Source of the DNA: Cupriavidus necator
GTDB taxonomy: Bacteria > Pseudomonadota > Gammaproteobacteria > Burkholderiales > Burkholderiaceae
Length of the DNA stretch: 64,000 nucleotides
Assembly: GCA_022041995.1 (NCBI GenBank)
Contig: CP074381.1
Coordinates: 3,596,001-3,660,000, forward strand
Reading direction: 5' to 3'
The position numbers and the translations under genes are program-made. Positions within the stretch are counted from its first letter, which is position 1. Each line of letters starts with the position of its first letter. Of this stretch, positions 10,444 through 17,884 are shown piece after piece. The notes under the pieces are model-generated. The model saw only the letters and a program-made list of their open reading frames with translations, had not been told where the DNA came from and did no database searches.

Positions 10444-11430
10444 GTGATCATCTTGCCCCAGCCTTCCGCCACTGCCTTGCTTGCCCCGGTCGCTGCAGAC
10501 ATGCGCGCGGTCGATGCTGTTATCCGCCAGCGGCTGTCTTCTGAAGTCCCCCTGATCGAGCAGATCGGCGAATACATCATCGGTGCCGGCGGCAAGCGCC
10601 TGCGCCCGGTGATCCTGCTGCTGACAGCGCGCGCGATGGGCTACGACGGCAATCGCCACCATGAGCTGGCCGCCGTCGTGGAGTTCATCCACACCGCCAC
10701 CCTGCTGCACGACGACGTGGTCGACGAGTCCGAGCTGCGGCGCGGGCGCGATACCGCCAATGCCGTGTTCGGCAACGCCGCCAGCGTGCTGGTGGGCGAC
10801 TTTCTCTATTCGCGCGCGTTCCAGATGATGGTCGATGCCGGCAGCATGCGCATCATGGAGATCCTGTCCAACGCGACCAACGTGATCGCCGAGGGCGAGG
10901 TCCTGCAGCTGCTGAACATGCACGACCCCGACGTCACCGTCGAGCGCTACCTGCAGGTGATCCGCTACAAGACCGCCAAGCTGTTCGAGGCCGCGGCCCA
11001 GCTCGGCGCCGTGCTGGCCGGCGCCGACGCCCGGATGGAAGAAGCCGCGGCCGAATACGGCCGCCGCATCGGCACCGCCTTCCAGCTGATCGACGACATG
11101 CTCGACTACACCGCCAGCGCGGAGCAGATGGGCAAGAATGCCGGCGACGATCTGCGTGAAGGCAAACCCACGCTGCCGCTGCTGCACCTGCTCGAGCACG
11201 GCACCGCCGAGCAACGCCAGCTGGCGCGCGATGCCATCGTCCAGGGCGGGACCGAGCACTTCGACGCCGTGTTCGCGGCCATCCACGCCAGCGGCGCGCT
11301 GGACGTCACCTTCGAAGCCGCACGGCGCGAGGCTGAAGCCGCCGAACAAGCGGCACGGCAGTTCCCGCCGTCGGAACTGAAGGAAACCCTGATCCAGCTC
11401 TGCGCGTTCTCATTGCAACGGCAGTCCTGA
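10444..11430 (+). CDS. ispB: Polyprenyl (octaprenyl) diphosphate synthase
   Basis: A 328-residue trans-prenyltransferase that extends farnesyl diphosphate with isopentenyl diphosphate to make the ubiquinone side chain. Both aspartate-rich motifs are intact: DDVVD at residues 90-94 and DDMLD at 217-221, plus GAGGKRLRP at 48-55. The chain length is inferred as C40 from the taxon. The start used is GTG at 10444; a TTG at 10453 is equally possible. The -10 box at 10419 places the transcript start very near the first codon. The tRNA-Pro gene follows on the same strand. Confidence 0.93.
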   Translation: MIILPQPSATALLAPVAADMRAVDAVIRQRLSSEVPLIEQIGEYIIGAGGKRLRPVILLLTARAMGYDGNRHHELAAVVEFIHTATLLHDDVVDESELRRGRDTANAVFGNAASVLVGDFLYSRAFQMMVDAGSMRIMEILSNATNVIAEGEVLQLLNMHDPDVTVERYLQVIRYKTAKLFEAAAQLGAVLAGADARMEEAAAEYGRRIGTAFQLIDDMLDYTASAEQMGKNAGDDLREGKPTLPLLHLLEHGTAEQRQLARDAIVQGGTEHFDAVFAAIHASGALDVTFEAARREAEAAEQAARQFPPSELKETLIQLCAFSLQRQS

Positions 11431-11560
11431 CGCAACTGCGGGGAAGGCAGCGGAAGCGGGCTGAACGGCGATTTTCCTCGCCCTCTTCCATTCCCCAAAA
11501 AACACTGCTAAACTTACTTTCTTTGCTGCAGACGGTCAAACGGCTGCCAGCAAACCAAAT

Positions 11561-11637
11561 CGGGGTGTAGCTTAGCCTGGTAGAGCGCTACGTTCGGGAC
11601 GTAGAGGCCGGAGGTTCGAATCCTCTCACCCCGACCA
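11561..11637 (+). tRNA. tRNA-Pro (anticodon CGG), intact, integration target
   Basis: A 77-base cloverleaf. The acceptor stem CGGGGTG pairs with CACCCCG; the anticodon loop TTCGGGA gives CGG at positions 34-36; the T-loop is GGTTCGAATCC; CCA is encoded. The gene is complete at the left edge of the mobile element. Only its last 47 bases are repeated at the right edge, so the element integrated without breaking the tRNA. Confidence 0.95.
11591..11637. repeat. attL: 47-bp direct repeat, inside tRNA-Pro
   Basis: Identical to 41581-41627. It covers the anticodon stem-loop through the CCA end. The flanking bases differ on both sides (a versus g on the left, a versus g on the right), which fixes the length. 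Confidence 0.95.
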
Positions 11638-11650
11638 AACAAAAAATGGA

Positions 11651-11681
11651 AAAGCCTAGGTGAATCAAGCACTTAGGCTTT
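11651..11681 (+). terminator. Terminator-like hairpin after tRNA-Pro
   Basis: AAAGCCTA (11651-11658) pairs with TAGGCTTT (11674-11681) and a T-run follows. It is the first structure inside the element and would end the tRNA-Pro transcript. Confidence 0.65.
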
Positions 11682-11731
11682 TTTACTTTGGATCGTCATT
11701 CATGTCGGTTCAAAGCAAATTCTCCTCCTCG

Positions 11732-11751
11732 TTGTCCCAAGGTTGTCCCAA
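11732..11751. promoter_or_regulatory. Candidate integrase arm-type sites, left end
   Basis: Two copies of TTGTCCCAA start 11 bases apart (11732-11740 and 11743-11751), about 100 bases inside attL. The same pair with the same spacing and orientation occurs just inside attR. Their role as arm sites is inference. Confidence 0.55.
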
Positions 11752-11819
11752 GCGCTCGATGTCGTTATGACTCGGTGGCCCGGCTTACGCCTTGACCAGC
11801 GCTGTGCATTTATCCATAC

Positions 11820-11879
11820 TGTTGTTCATGGGTGAGAACAACACAGCGGCCCTGCCGGACACCCATGTTGCCGCTGTGT
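11820..11879. other. Two overlapping inverted repeats in the 500-base gene-free left end
   Basis: The stretch 11682-12136 has no convincing gene. TGTTGTTC/GAACAACA (11820-11827, 11836-11843) and ACACAGCGGC/GCCGCTGTGT (11841-11850, 11870-11879) share bases 11841-11843, so the two hairpins compete. Together with the hairpin at 12103 this could be a structured leader or antisense control region for repA; nothing beyond the pairing is shown. Confidence 0.4.
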
Positions 11880-12102
11880 GAGCCGTTGGCTCGGGGCAGG
11901 TGAGGTTCGGGGAACGAGAGATAGCCGAACCAAGAGAGCCATCTACGCTCGGCGTGTACCCGCCAGGGTGGAGATGTTCGGGTTGCATGCGCAATGGCCC
12001 CTACATCCAGCCTCAGTGAACAAAGGCACCGTGAGGTGCGGCAGCGAACGGTCGTGTGAGCCTGGCAACCCCATAAGCACGATCTGCCGTATCAACAGCA
12101 CC

Positions 12103-12134
12103 GGCTCTCACAAGCGCGTTCGCTTGTGAGAGCC
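12103..12134 (+). promoter_or_regulatory. Perfect 14-bp hairpin ending 2 bases before the alpA-like start
   Basis: GGCTCTCACAAGCG (12103-12116), loop CGTT, exact complement (12121-12134), then the ATG at 12137. The stem takes the place of the ribosome site, so it is either an operator or a translational switch. No T-run follows, so it is unlikely to be a terminator. Confidence 0.55.
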
Positions 12135-12136
12135 GT

Positions 12137-12466
12137 ATGCCTACGACATCGCCTGTGGTCGCCACTGCCAGCGACCTGCCCAAAATTCTGTTCATCGAGC
12201 AGTTGTCTGCCCTGATCGGGAAGACAGCAACCACGATCCGCACTTGCGCGACCAATGCCAAGTACGCGCACCTGATCCCTCGCCCCTTCAAGCTGCCGAA
12301 CAGCCGTCGCCTCTGCTGGTACGAGCACGACGTGCTGGCTTGGATCAACTCCACGCGTCCCGCCGAGCCGCCGCCGAAGAAGCGGCCACGCGGCAGGCCC
12401 ACCAAGGTCGAACAACTCGCACGGCAGCGCTGGGCGGAAACAGCAGCATCCCAATCGACTGCTTGA
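12137..12466 (+). CDS. AlpA-like helix-turn-helix regulator with AT-hook-like tail
   Basis: A 109-residue protein. Residues 17-75 (ILFIEQLSALIGKTATTIRT... WYEHDVLAWINS) have the pattern of the AlpA/excisionase wing-helix family, which recruits DNA bending near att sites or controls integrase and replication genes. Residues 81-90 (KKRPRGRPTK) form an AT-hook-like motif (GRP core). It lies 9 bases before repA. The ATG is directly against a strong hairpin; GTG at 12155 is an alternative start that would leave room for a ribosome site. Excisionase or rep regulator is inference. Confidence 0.65.
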   Translation: MPTTSPVVATASDLPKILFIEQLSALIGKTATTIRTCATNAKYAHLIPRPFKLPNSRRLCWYEHDVLAWINSTRPAEPPPKKRPRGRPTKVEQLARQRWAETAASQSTA

Positions 12467-12475
12467 GGGTGAGGC

Positions 12476-13639
12476 ATGGACTCACCGTTCAAGGGGGTTG
12501 CAGCGACCGCAGGCGAGCTGCTGAGGCCGCCGACCGGGCACGCCGCGTCGGCTCGACAGACAGCTCACATCACCGACAGCCGCGAATGGAGAGAGGGCTA
12601 CCGCCGCCACCTAATCGCCAGGTCGGTGCCGCCGCATCAGGCCGCCGACATGGCCGCGAAGGTGGCATTCCGGCCTGATCTGTACCCGCTTGGACACGGC
12701 GTACCGCTTCAACCGCCAGTTCAATCGGCGTCGATCATCAGGGTCAGACACCCAGTCGACACGACCGTCGCGTATCCCAAGCGCTCGGGCAAGTTGCTTG
12801 ACGCTGGGCACGAGATCGCCACCACGCCGCCGACTGGCAACGACATGGCATTCACCCACGCCGTACTCTGCCAAGTCGGCCTTCCACGAAGCAAGGTCGA
12901 AGGCCGCGAGTTCCATCGACAGTCGGGCGATATGTGGATCAACGTGCAAGCTGGGTGGCTTGATGAAGGGCGGGGACCGGTGGCCCAGCCCGTTCCCTAT
13001 GGCGCGATGCCACGCCTTGCGCTCGCCATGATTTCCACGCTCGCCAAACGGCACAAGACGCGCGAGATTCCGATAGGCGAGAGCGCAGCCCAGTTCCTCA
13101 AGCTCATGGGCATGGACGACCAGAAGAACCGCTACGTGAAGCTGCGTGAGCAGATGCACGCACTGGCAGCGTGTCGTCTTCAGATTGGCTACCGAGGCCG
13201 CACCTTCAGCGGTCAGCCCGTTGACCAGTTCGATGCGTGGATAGGGAACGCGGATACGGGGCAGAAGGCGCTATGGCCGGGCGTTCTGGTGCTTTCCCAG
13301 CACTATTACAACGAACTGGTTGAGCACGGCGTTCCTCTCGACAAGCGCGCGCTCGTTGCCCTCAAAGGTTCCGCGTTCGCGCTCGATGTCTATACATGGC
13401 TTGCGCATCGCCTGCATCGCATCGAAGGTCGGCCCGTCACGCTTCACTGGAAGCCGTTGAGGCAGCAATTCGCGCAGGAGTCACAAAGCAAGGACGCGGA
13501 TCGCGACTTCAAGAAGGCCTTTCTTCCGGCGCTGCGACAAGCGCTCGCGGTGTACCCAGAAGCGAAGGTGAAGCCGGTCAAGGGCGGCCTGCTGCTGATG
13601 GCCTCCCCGCCGCCGATTCCGTACAAAGGTGCAGCATGA
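12476..13639 (+). CDS. repA: Plasmid replication initiator RepA
   Basis: A 387-residue protein matching the plasmid-encoded RepA family in my memory. The recognisable core runs from about residue 120 (DMAFTHAVLCQVGLP) to 380 and includes KRHKTREIPIGESAAQFLKL and FALDVYTWLAHRLHRI. Such proteins bind iterons and open the origin. Matching G-rich iterons lie at 40222-40387; in the excised circle they sit about 3.7 kb upstream of repA across the attachment junction. A GAGGGTGAGG ribosome site precedes the ATG. Its presence in a chromosomal element implies a replicative stage. Confidence 0.85.
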   Translation: MDSPFKGVAATAGELLRPPTGHAASARQTAHITDSREWREGYRRHLIARSVPPHQAADMAAKVAFRPDLYPLGHGVPLQPPVQSASIIRVRHPVDTTVAYPKRSGKLLDAGHEIATTPPTGNDMAFTHAVLCQVGLPRSKVEGREFHRQSGDMWINVQAGWLDEGRGPVAQPVPYGAMPRLALAMISTLAKRHKTREIPIGESAAQFLKLMGMDDQKNRYVKLREQMHALAACRLQIGYRGRTFSGQPVDQFDAWIGNADTGQKALWPGVLVLSQHYYNELVEHGVPLDKRALVALKGSAFALDVYTWLAHRLHRIEGRPVTLHWKPLRQQFAQESQSKDADRDFKKAFLPALRQALAVYPEAKVKPVKGGLLLMASPPPIPYKGAA

Positions 13640-13751
13640 AGCCGCCCACCGGGGCGGCGTGCGAGAGGGATTGAAGCCGAATGGCCAGGACGCGAACGCG
13701 GCTCGGGGCGAAGCCCGAAAAGCCCGGCCCGCAGGGACTCGCGCAAGGCGT

Positions 13752-14114
13752 TCAGCAGCTGACGCTCTTGAGCTTGGCGCGGATCGCGGCCAGATGTCTC
13801 AGCGCTTCCTCGCGCGTTGAACGATCCATGCCTTCCGGGACGATCAACCCGAGCACCTTGGCGACATTCGAGACGAATGGCCGTCTGGCCCCGGCCAATT
13901 GCTCCACGGCCACAGCGATGGCTTCATCGCTCACCTGACTGCGCAACCAAGCCAACGTGCGACGGTCGCGGTCATTAAGCAAAAGGATGCAGTCCTCCGG
14001 GCTGCTGCCCTCCGAACTGCCCTTGCCGGCCTGCTGACCGGCTGCGGACGGCGACTCGCCTGCTGGCTCGCTCGCCGACGTGTCGAAGCTGTTGCACGCA
14101 ATGCCCACGTCCAT
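13752..14114 (-). CDS. Conserved plasmid-type hypothetical protein
   Basis: A protein of 120 residues from the ATG at 14114 (MDVGIACNSFD); the frame is open further upstream but crosses the operator between this gene and its divergent neighbour. Residues 47-100 (ILLLNDRDRRTLAWLRSQVSDEAIAVAVEQLAG... PFVSNVAKVLGL) are a helical region I recall only from plasmid and island proteins of unknown function. It is convergent with repA and divergent from the gene at 14187, sharing an inverted-repeat control region. It could be a small DNA-binding regulator; this is inference. Confidence 0.6.
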   Translation of the reverse strand: MDVGIACNSFDTSASEPAGESPSAAGQQAGKGSSEGSSPEDCILLLNDRDRRTLAWLRSQVSDEAIAVAVEQLAGARRPFVSNVAKVLGLIVPEGMDRSTREEALRHLAAIRAKLKSVSC

Positions 14115-14137
14115 GGTCGAAAGCGTAGCACGGAGGC

Positions 14138-14174
14138 GTGATCTTGCGTATAGTTTTACACATACGCAGATCAC
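14138..14174. promoter_or_regulatory. Inverted repeat between divergent genes
   Basis: GTGATCTTGCGTAT (14138-14151) and ATACGCAGATCAC (14162-14174) are complementary over 13 bp with one bulged T. The dyad lies between the starts at 14114 (-) and 14187 (+), where one protein could repress both. Confidence 0.6.
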
Positions 14175-14186
14175 TAGAAAACGACG

Positions 14187-14741
14187 ATGCAATTCAAGAC
14201 GGTTCGCCATCGCGACCAAGACGGCAACTACCACAACGGAAGTACCGTGCAGTGCCTCCGCCGCGTGCGGGAGGTGACGCCGGATTATCCGGAAGGCAAG
14301 AACGTCCAACGTGTAGTGGCGAAGTTTGACCGTTCAGTTCGCGAGTTGCCTGCGGATGTGGCGGCCGTCCTCACCCCAGCCGAACGTGAGGAGTGGAATG
14401 ACTGGCGCGCCAAGCAGGACGAAGAGCACTTGAAGTCTGTGTCCCAGTACGAACTTGACACGCTGGCAGACCGCTTGAAGCTCATTCGTGCCGGTATCGC
14501 CAAGGGGTACGCCTGCACGACAAGCGAGAACGCTGTGGCGATCCGCACGGGAGCAAGGGCCGTGCTTCGTGAGCTGGCCGACCTGATGCCCGAGCCGGTG
14601 CGTGGACGCCCAGTGATCGAAGACGAGGCCGAGATTCCGCTGCTACCCAACTTCGCCACTCCGGGGACCGCAGAGTTCGACGCCTACCAGCGCCTGCTCG
14701 AAGAGCACGAGCGCCGAAAAGCTAAAGACCAAGGAGGCTGA
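14187..14741 (+). CDS. Hypothetical protein
   Basis: A 184-residue soluble, charged protein (MQFKTVRHRDQDGNYHNGSTV...). It has helical segments around residues 63-125 and an acidic Glu/Arg-rich end. No catalytic motif or membrane segment is visible and I do not recognise a family. It is the first gene of a short operon with the next two frames, behind the shared inverted repeat. Confidence 0.6.
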   Translation: MQFKTVRHRDQDGNYHNGSTVQCLRRVREVTPDYPEGKNVQRVVAKFDRSVRELPADVAAVLTPAEREEWNDWRAKQDEEHLKSVSQYELDTLADRLKLIRAGIAKGYACTTSENAVAIRTGARAVLRELADLMPEPVRGRPVIEDEAEIPLLPNFATPGTAEFDAYQRLLEEHERRKAKDQGG

Positions 14742-14742
14742 C

Positions 14743-14946
14743 ATGCGCTTTTGGACGTTTGATCCCAACACGTGCCGCTTCGAGCGATCGAACCGGCAAG
14801 CAGCACTGCATACCGCCGATGTGGCCGTGGTCAACGACAACGCAGACGTGCACGTCATCCACGCAGGCCAACTGCCTTCGCCCTGGCCCAGCGGCGAGCC
14901 GCTTGTCGTGGCCGGCGTGGAGTTTGAGCGTGAGCTGTTCGAGTAG
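14743..14946 (+). CDS. Small hypothetical protein
   Basis: A 67-residue protein (MRFWTFDPNTCRFERSNRQA...) with an excellent ribosome site, AAGGAGG at 14731-14737. It starts 1 base after the previous stop, so it is clearly coupled. No family is recognised. Confidence 0.6.
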   Translation: MRFWTFDPNTCRFERSNRQAALHTADVAVVNDNADVHVIHAGQLPSPWPSGEPLVVAGVEFERELFE

Positions 14947-14950
14947 GCAT

Positions 14951-15520
14951 ATGCGAACCTCACGCGCGATCGTCTTTGATGCCTTCGGGACACTGATCCG
15001 GTACACGGCCCGCCCTGCCCCTTATGAACGCCTCTTACGTTTAGATGGGCAGCCGGTGGATCGGAACTCGTGCCTCACGCGCAACGTGCCAATGGCGACG
15101 TTAGCTATCGAGTTGGGCGCTTCGGACGCCTTGGACGCGTTGGAGGTCGATCTGGCCGATGAGCTGAGTGGCCTGCGCCTTTTTCCCGAGGTCCCCGACG
15201 TGCTCGCAAGGGCACGCGCCGCCGGGCTACGCATGGCGGTCTGCTCGAACCTCGCGCAGGAATATGGGCCAACCGTGCGCGGCCTCCTCCCGGGCTTCGA
15301 TGCCTACATCTTTTCGTACGAAGTCGGCGTTGCCAAGCCGCACCCGACGATGTATCGGATCGCGCGCGCTGAACTGGGCTGCGCGCCGGCCGAAATGGTG
15401 TTTGTGGGCGACAGCAAACGGTGCGACTTAGACGGGCCATTAGCGTTCGGAATGCAAGCCCGCTGGCTGGACCGCAGAGCTGGACGGACACTGCTCGATG
15501 CACTCGCGGGCTTTCTGTGA
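14951..15520 (+). CDS. HAD-superfamily hydrolase
   Basis: A 189-residue HAD phosphatase-like protein. Motif I is VFDAFGTLI (first Asp nucleophile; the usual second Asp is Ala-Phe-Gly-shifted, as in dehalogenase-type HADs). Motif II is CSNLA (Ser), motif III the Lys in GVAKPHPTMY, motif IV VGDSKRCD. The start at 14951 is chosen because the motif-bearing sequence begins there. Its stop overlaps the GTG of the exonuclease gene by 4 bases. A phosphatase or dehalogenase reaction is likely; the substrate is unknown. Confidence 0.85.
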   Translation: MRTSRAIVFDAFGTLIRYTARPAPYERLLRLDGQPVDRNSCLTRNVPMATLAIELGASDALDALEVDLADELSGLRLFPEVPDVLARARAAGLRMAVCSNLAQEYGPTVRGLLPGFDAYIFSYEVGVAKPHPTMYRIARAELGCAPAEMVFVGDSKRCDLDGPLAFGMQARWLDRRAGRTLLDALAGFL

Positions 15521-16047
15521 AGCCGATCTTGGTCATCGACTTAGAGGCGACTTGCGCAGACGATGGAAGCATCACTCCGGAGCAAATGGAGGTCATCGAA
15601 CTCGGCGCAGTCTGGGCCACCCCTGCCGGTGAAGTCATCGACACCTTGCAGCGCTTCGTCAGGCCGACCGAGCGCCCGACCCTTACGCCCTTCTGCCGTT
15701 CGCTGACCCACATCGAGCAGGCCAGCCTCGACACTGCGCCGAGCTGGCCCACGGTTGCCGCCGAGCTGGCCGGGTTCGCCTGCCTGCATGCCGGGCAATG
15801 CTGGGCGAGCTGGGGAGCCTACGACCGACGCCAGATCGAGCGCGAGAGCGCCCGGCATGGCCTCGCTGACCCTCTGCCAGGGCTTTCCCACCTGAACCTC
15901 AAGGCGACCTTCGCCAAGGCCCGCAAGATCAAGCAGACGGGGATGGCTACGGCCCTGCGGATCGCCGGACTCGCATTGGAAGGTGAACATCACCGCGCCC
16001 TCAGCGATGCCCGCAACATTGCTCGCTTGCTGCCCTTCGCTTTGTGA
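15517..16047 (+). CDS. DEDDh 3'-5' exonuclease
   Basis: A 176-residue DnaQ-fold exonuclease. ExoI is VIDLEATCADD (DxE), ExoII is centred on the Asp of SWGAYDRRQIE, and ExoIII is HHRALSDARN with His and Asp of the DEDDh type. The layout is closest to ERI-1/KapD-like single-domain enzymes that trim RNA or DNA ends. It starts at a GTG overlapping the HAD gene stop. It lies directly before the regulator of the defence block but is separated from it by a promoter, so a defence role is only conjecture. Confidence 0.85.
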   Translation: MKPILVIDLEATCADDGSITPEQMEVIELGAVWATPAGEVIDTLQRFVRPTERPTLTPFCRSLTHIEQASLDTAPSWPTVAAELAGFACLHAGQCWASWGAYDRRQIERESARHGLADPLPGLSHLNLKATFAKARKIKQTGMATALRIAGLALEGEHHRALSDARNIARLLPFAL

Positions 16048-16084
16048 GCGTTTCAGCGTGCGGGTCAGGGCAAGGCCTCCAAAG

Positions 16085-16122
16085 TTCACCACATTGCACC
16101 ACTCTGGTGTAAAATGGTGCAA
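16085..16122 (+). promoter_or_regulatory. Four-half-site operator over the promoter of the defence operon
   Basis: Half-sites TTCACCA (16085-16091), TTGCACCA (16094-16101), TGGTGTAA (16105-16112) and TGGTGCAA (16115-16122). The two on each side repeat directly at 9-10 bases and face each other about a centre near 16103. A -10 box TAAAAT lies at 16110-16115 inside the operator. Such arrays are typical for ribbon-helix-helix repressors, and one is encoded 16 bases downstream. Autoregulation is inferred. Confidence 0.7.
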
Positions 16123-16138
16123 TTGAACTGAGGCAGGC

Positions 16139-16339
16139 ATGGCACCCATGGCACTCTCCACGAAACAGCATCCTTCGGCGAAAGAAGGAACCCGTGCGTC
16201 AGTCACGTTCCCTGCCGATCTCTATGCCGAGCTTGAGCGGATCGCGGAAGAAAAGAAGGTTTCTGTCGCCTGGGTCGTTCGCGATGCAGTCGAAAAATAT
16301 GTTGAGGCGCAGTACCCCCTCTTTCGCAGCGCGCAGTGA
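16139..16339 (+). CDS. Ribbon-helix-helix (CopG/Arc-type) regulator
   Basis: A 66-residue protein. RASVTFPADLYAELERIAEE (beta strand and helix A) followed by KKVSVAWVVRDAVEKYVE (helix B) is a classical RHH fold. RHH proteins bind as dimers to short repeats such as those just upstream. It is the first gene of the methyltransferase-McrB operon, the place of a controller protein, and probably represses until the methyltransferase has protected the host. There is no toxin partner beside it. The start could also be the second ATG (16148). Confidence 0.8.
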   Translation: MAPMALSTKQHPSAKEGTRASVTFPADLYAELERIAEEKKVSVAWVVRDAVEKYVEAQYPLFRSAQ

Positions 16340-16345
16340 AAGCCC

Positions 16346-17884
16346 ATGCCAAGCAAAACAAGAGGAAGCGGTGACATCGTGAAAACCAATACCCGTGCTA
16401 TCAAGCAAAAGATTGCTCGCCTGAAGGCTGGCGGAAATCCGCGTGTGCTTGACCTTTTTGCCGGCTGCGGCGGCATTTCGCTCGGCTTCTCTGCTGCCGG
16501 ATTTACCATCGCGGGCGCTGTTGAATTCGACCCGGATGCGGCGGCCTCACATGGGCGGAACTTCCACGGCGGACACGCAGCGCATTCGCAGGCACGCGAC
16601 ATCACACAGACGAGCCCGGATCAGCTTGCGAAGGACCTTGAGGTAGGTTCGACCGCTGAGGCGTTCGACGTGCTCGTCGGTGGCCCGCCCTGCCAGGCGT
16701 TCGCCCGCGTTGGGCGGCCCAAGCTGCGCGAGGTGGACAACCACGCGGAGGCCTTCAAGCATGACCCGCGCGCCCAGCTCTATATCGACTACCTGCGCTA
16801 CGTGGAAGCCTTTGCGCCCCTCGCCGTCGTGGTCGAAAACGTCCCCGACGTGCTAAACCATGGCGGGCAGAACATCGCTGAAGAAATCGCTGAAGTTCTG
16901 GAGAGCAAGGGGTATGTCTGCCGCTACACGCTGCTGAACGCCGCTTTCTATGGGGTGCCGCAGATGCGCGAGCGGATGATCCTCATTGCCTACCGGCGCG
17001 AGATCGCCGCCGCCGTGACATTTCCTGAGCCGACGCACTTCATCGACCTGCCGCCGGGATATGAAGGCACCCGCTCGGTCGCACTCAAGTTCCTCGACAA
17101 CGAGATAGCCGACGACGCGCACCACTACATCCACGCGCCGAAGGCGGCACGCTCTCTGCCACCCGCCATCACTGCGGAAGATGCGCTCGGCGATCTGCCG
17201 ACCATCGACGCGCGCGAGCTGCTGAAGAGCGGTGAACTGCGTCGCGGCGCCCGCCGCTTTGACGTGCCCATGCCGTATGGCCAGCAGCCTCATACGTCCT
17301 ACGCTCGGCTCATGCGGACATGGCCGGGCTTCGAGGCGCCGGAGGCGCTGACCGATCACGTCATCCGCTATCTGCCGCGCGACTACCCTCTGTTCGCCCG
17401 CATGAACCCAGGCGATCAATATCCCCAGGCGTACGAACACGCCATGGCGATGTTCGAGCAGCACCTCGCCGACTTGGCGAAGCAAGGCGTCAAGGTCAAA
17501 CCCGGCTCGCAGAAGTACGAGGACATCAAGGCTTCGATTGTGCCGCCCTACGACGTGGGCAAGTTCCCGAACAAATGGCGCAAGATGTGGCGCGATCAGC
17601 CAGCGCGCACGCTGATGGCGCACCTTGGGAAGGACAGCTACAGCCACATTCACTACGACAGCAAGCAGGCCCGCACGATCTCCGTGCGCGAGGCCGCCCG
17701 TCTTCATTCGTTCCCCGATGGCTTCGCCTTCTGCGGCACGATGAACCCAGCCTTCCGGCAGATCGGCAATGCCGTCCCGCCGCTGCTGGCGAAGGCCGTC
17801 GCGACCCAGATCATGAAGACACTCAAACAATCGGACAGGGAGACGTCGGATGAACCTCGTCGAGCGGCAGCAGCGGTTTCTTGA
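16346..17884 (+). CDS. DNA (cytosine-5)-methyltransferase
   Basis: A 512-residue C5 methyltransferase. Motif I is LDLFAGCGG (residues 35-43, SAM binding), motif IV is GGPPCQAFA with catalytic Cys116, motif VI is VVENVPD (163-169), motif VIII QMRERMILIAYR, and motif X IGNAVPPLLAKAVA near the C-terminus. The long region between VIII and X holds the target-recognition domain; the target is unknown. A GTG at 16379 with GAGGAAG upstream is an alternative start, since the ATG at 16346 lacks a ribosome site. The end overlaps the McrB-like gene by 35 bases. It protects host DNA from the nuclease encoded downstream. Confidence 0.95.
   Translation: MPSKTRGSGDIVKTNTRAIKQKIARLKAGGNPRVLDLFAGCGGISLGFSAAGFTIAGAVEFDPDAAASHGRNFHGGHAAHSQARDITQTSPDQLAKDLEVGSTAEAFDVLVGGPPCQAFARVGRPKLREVDNHAEAFKHDPRAQLYIDYLRYVEAFAPLAVVVENVPDVLNHGGQNIAEEIAEVLESKGYVCRYTLLNAAFYGVPQMRERMILIAYRREIAAAVTFPEPTHFIDLPPGYEGTRSVALKFLDNEIADDAHHYIHAPKAARSLPPAITAEDALGDLPTIDARELLKSGELRRGARRFDVPMPYGQQPHTSYARLMRTWPGFEAPEALTDHVIRYLPRDYPLFARMNPGDQYPQAYEHAMAMFEQHLADLAKQGVKVKPGSQKYEDIKASIVPPYDVGKFPNKWRKMWRDQPARTLMAHLGKDSYSHIHYDSKQARTISVREAARLHSFPDGFAFCGTMNPAFRQIGNAVPPLLAKAVATQIMKTLKQSDRETSDEPRRAAAAVS

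Noticed and set aside
11785-11994. A 69-codon frame on the minus strand in the left end of the element
   Set aside because: It runs through the two overlapping hairpins and has no ribosome site or family resemblance.
11841-12140. A group II intron-like RNA (the string GAGCCGTATG resembles the start of domain V)
   Set aside because: The complementary half of domain V and the GUGYG 5' end are absent; the match belongs to the 14-bp hairpin.
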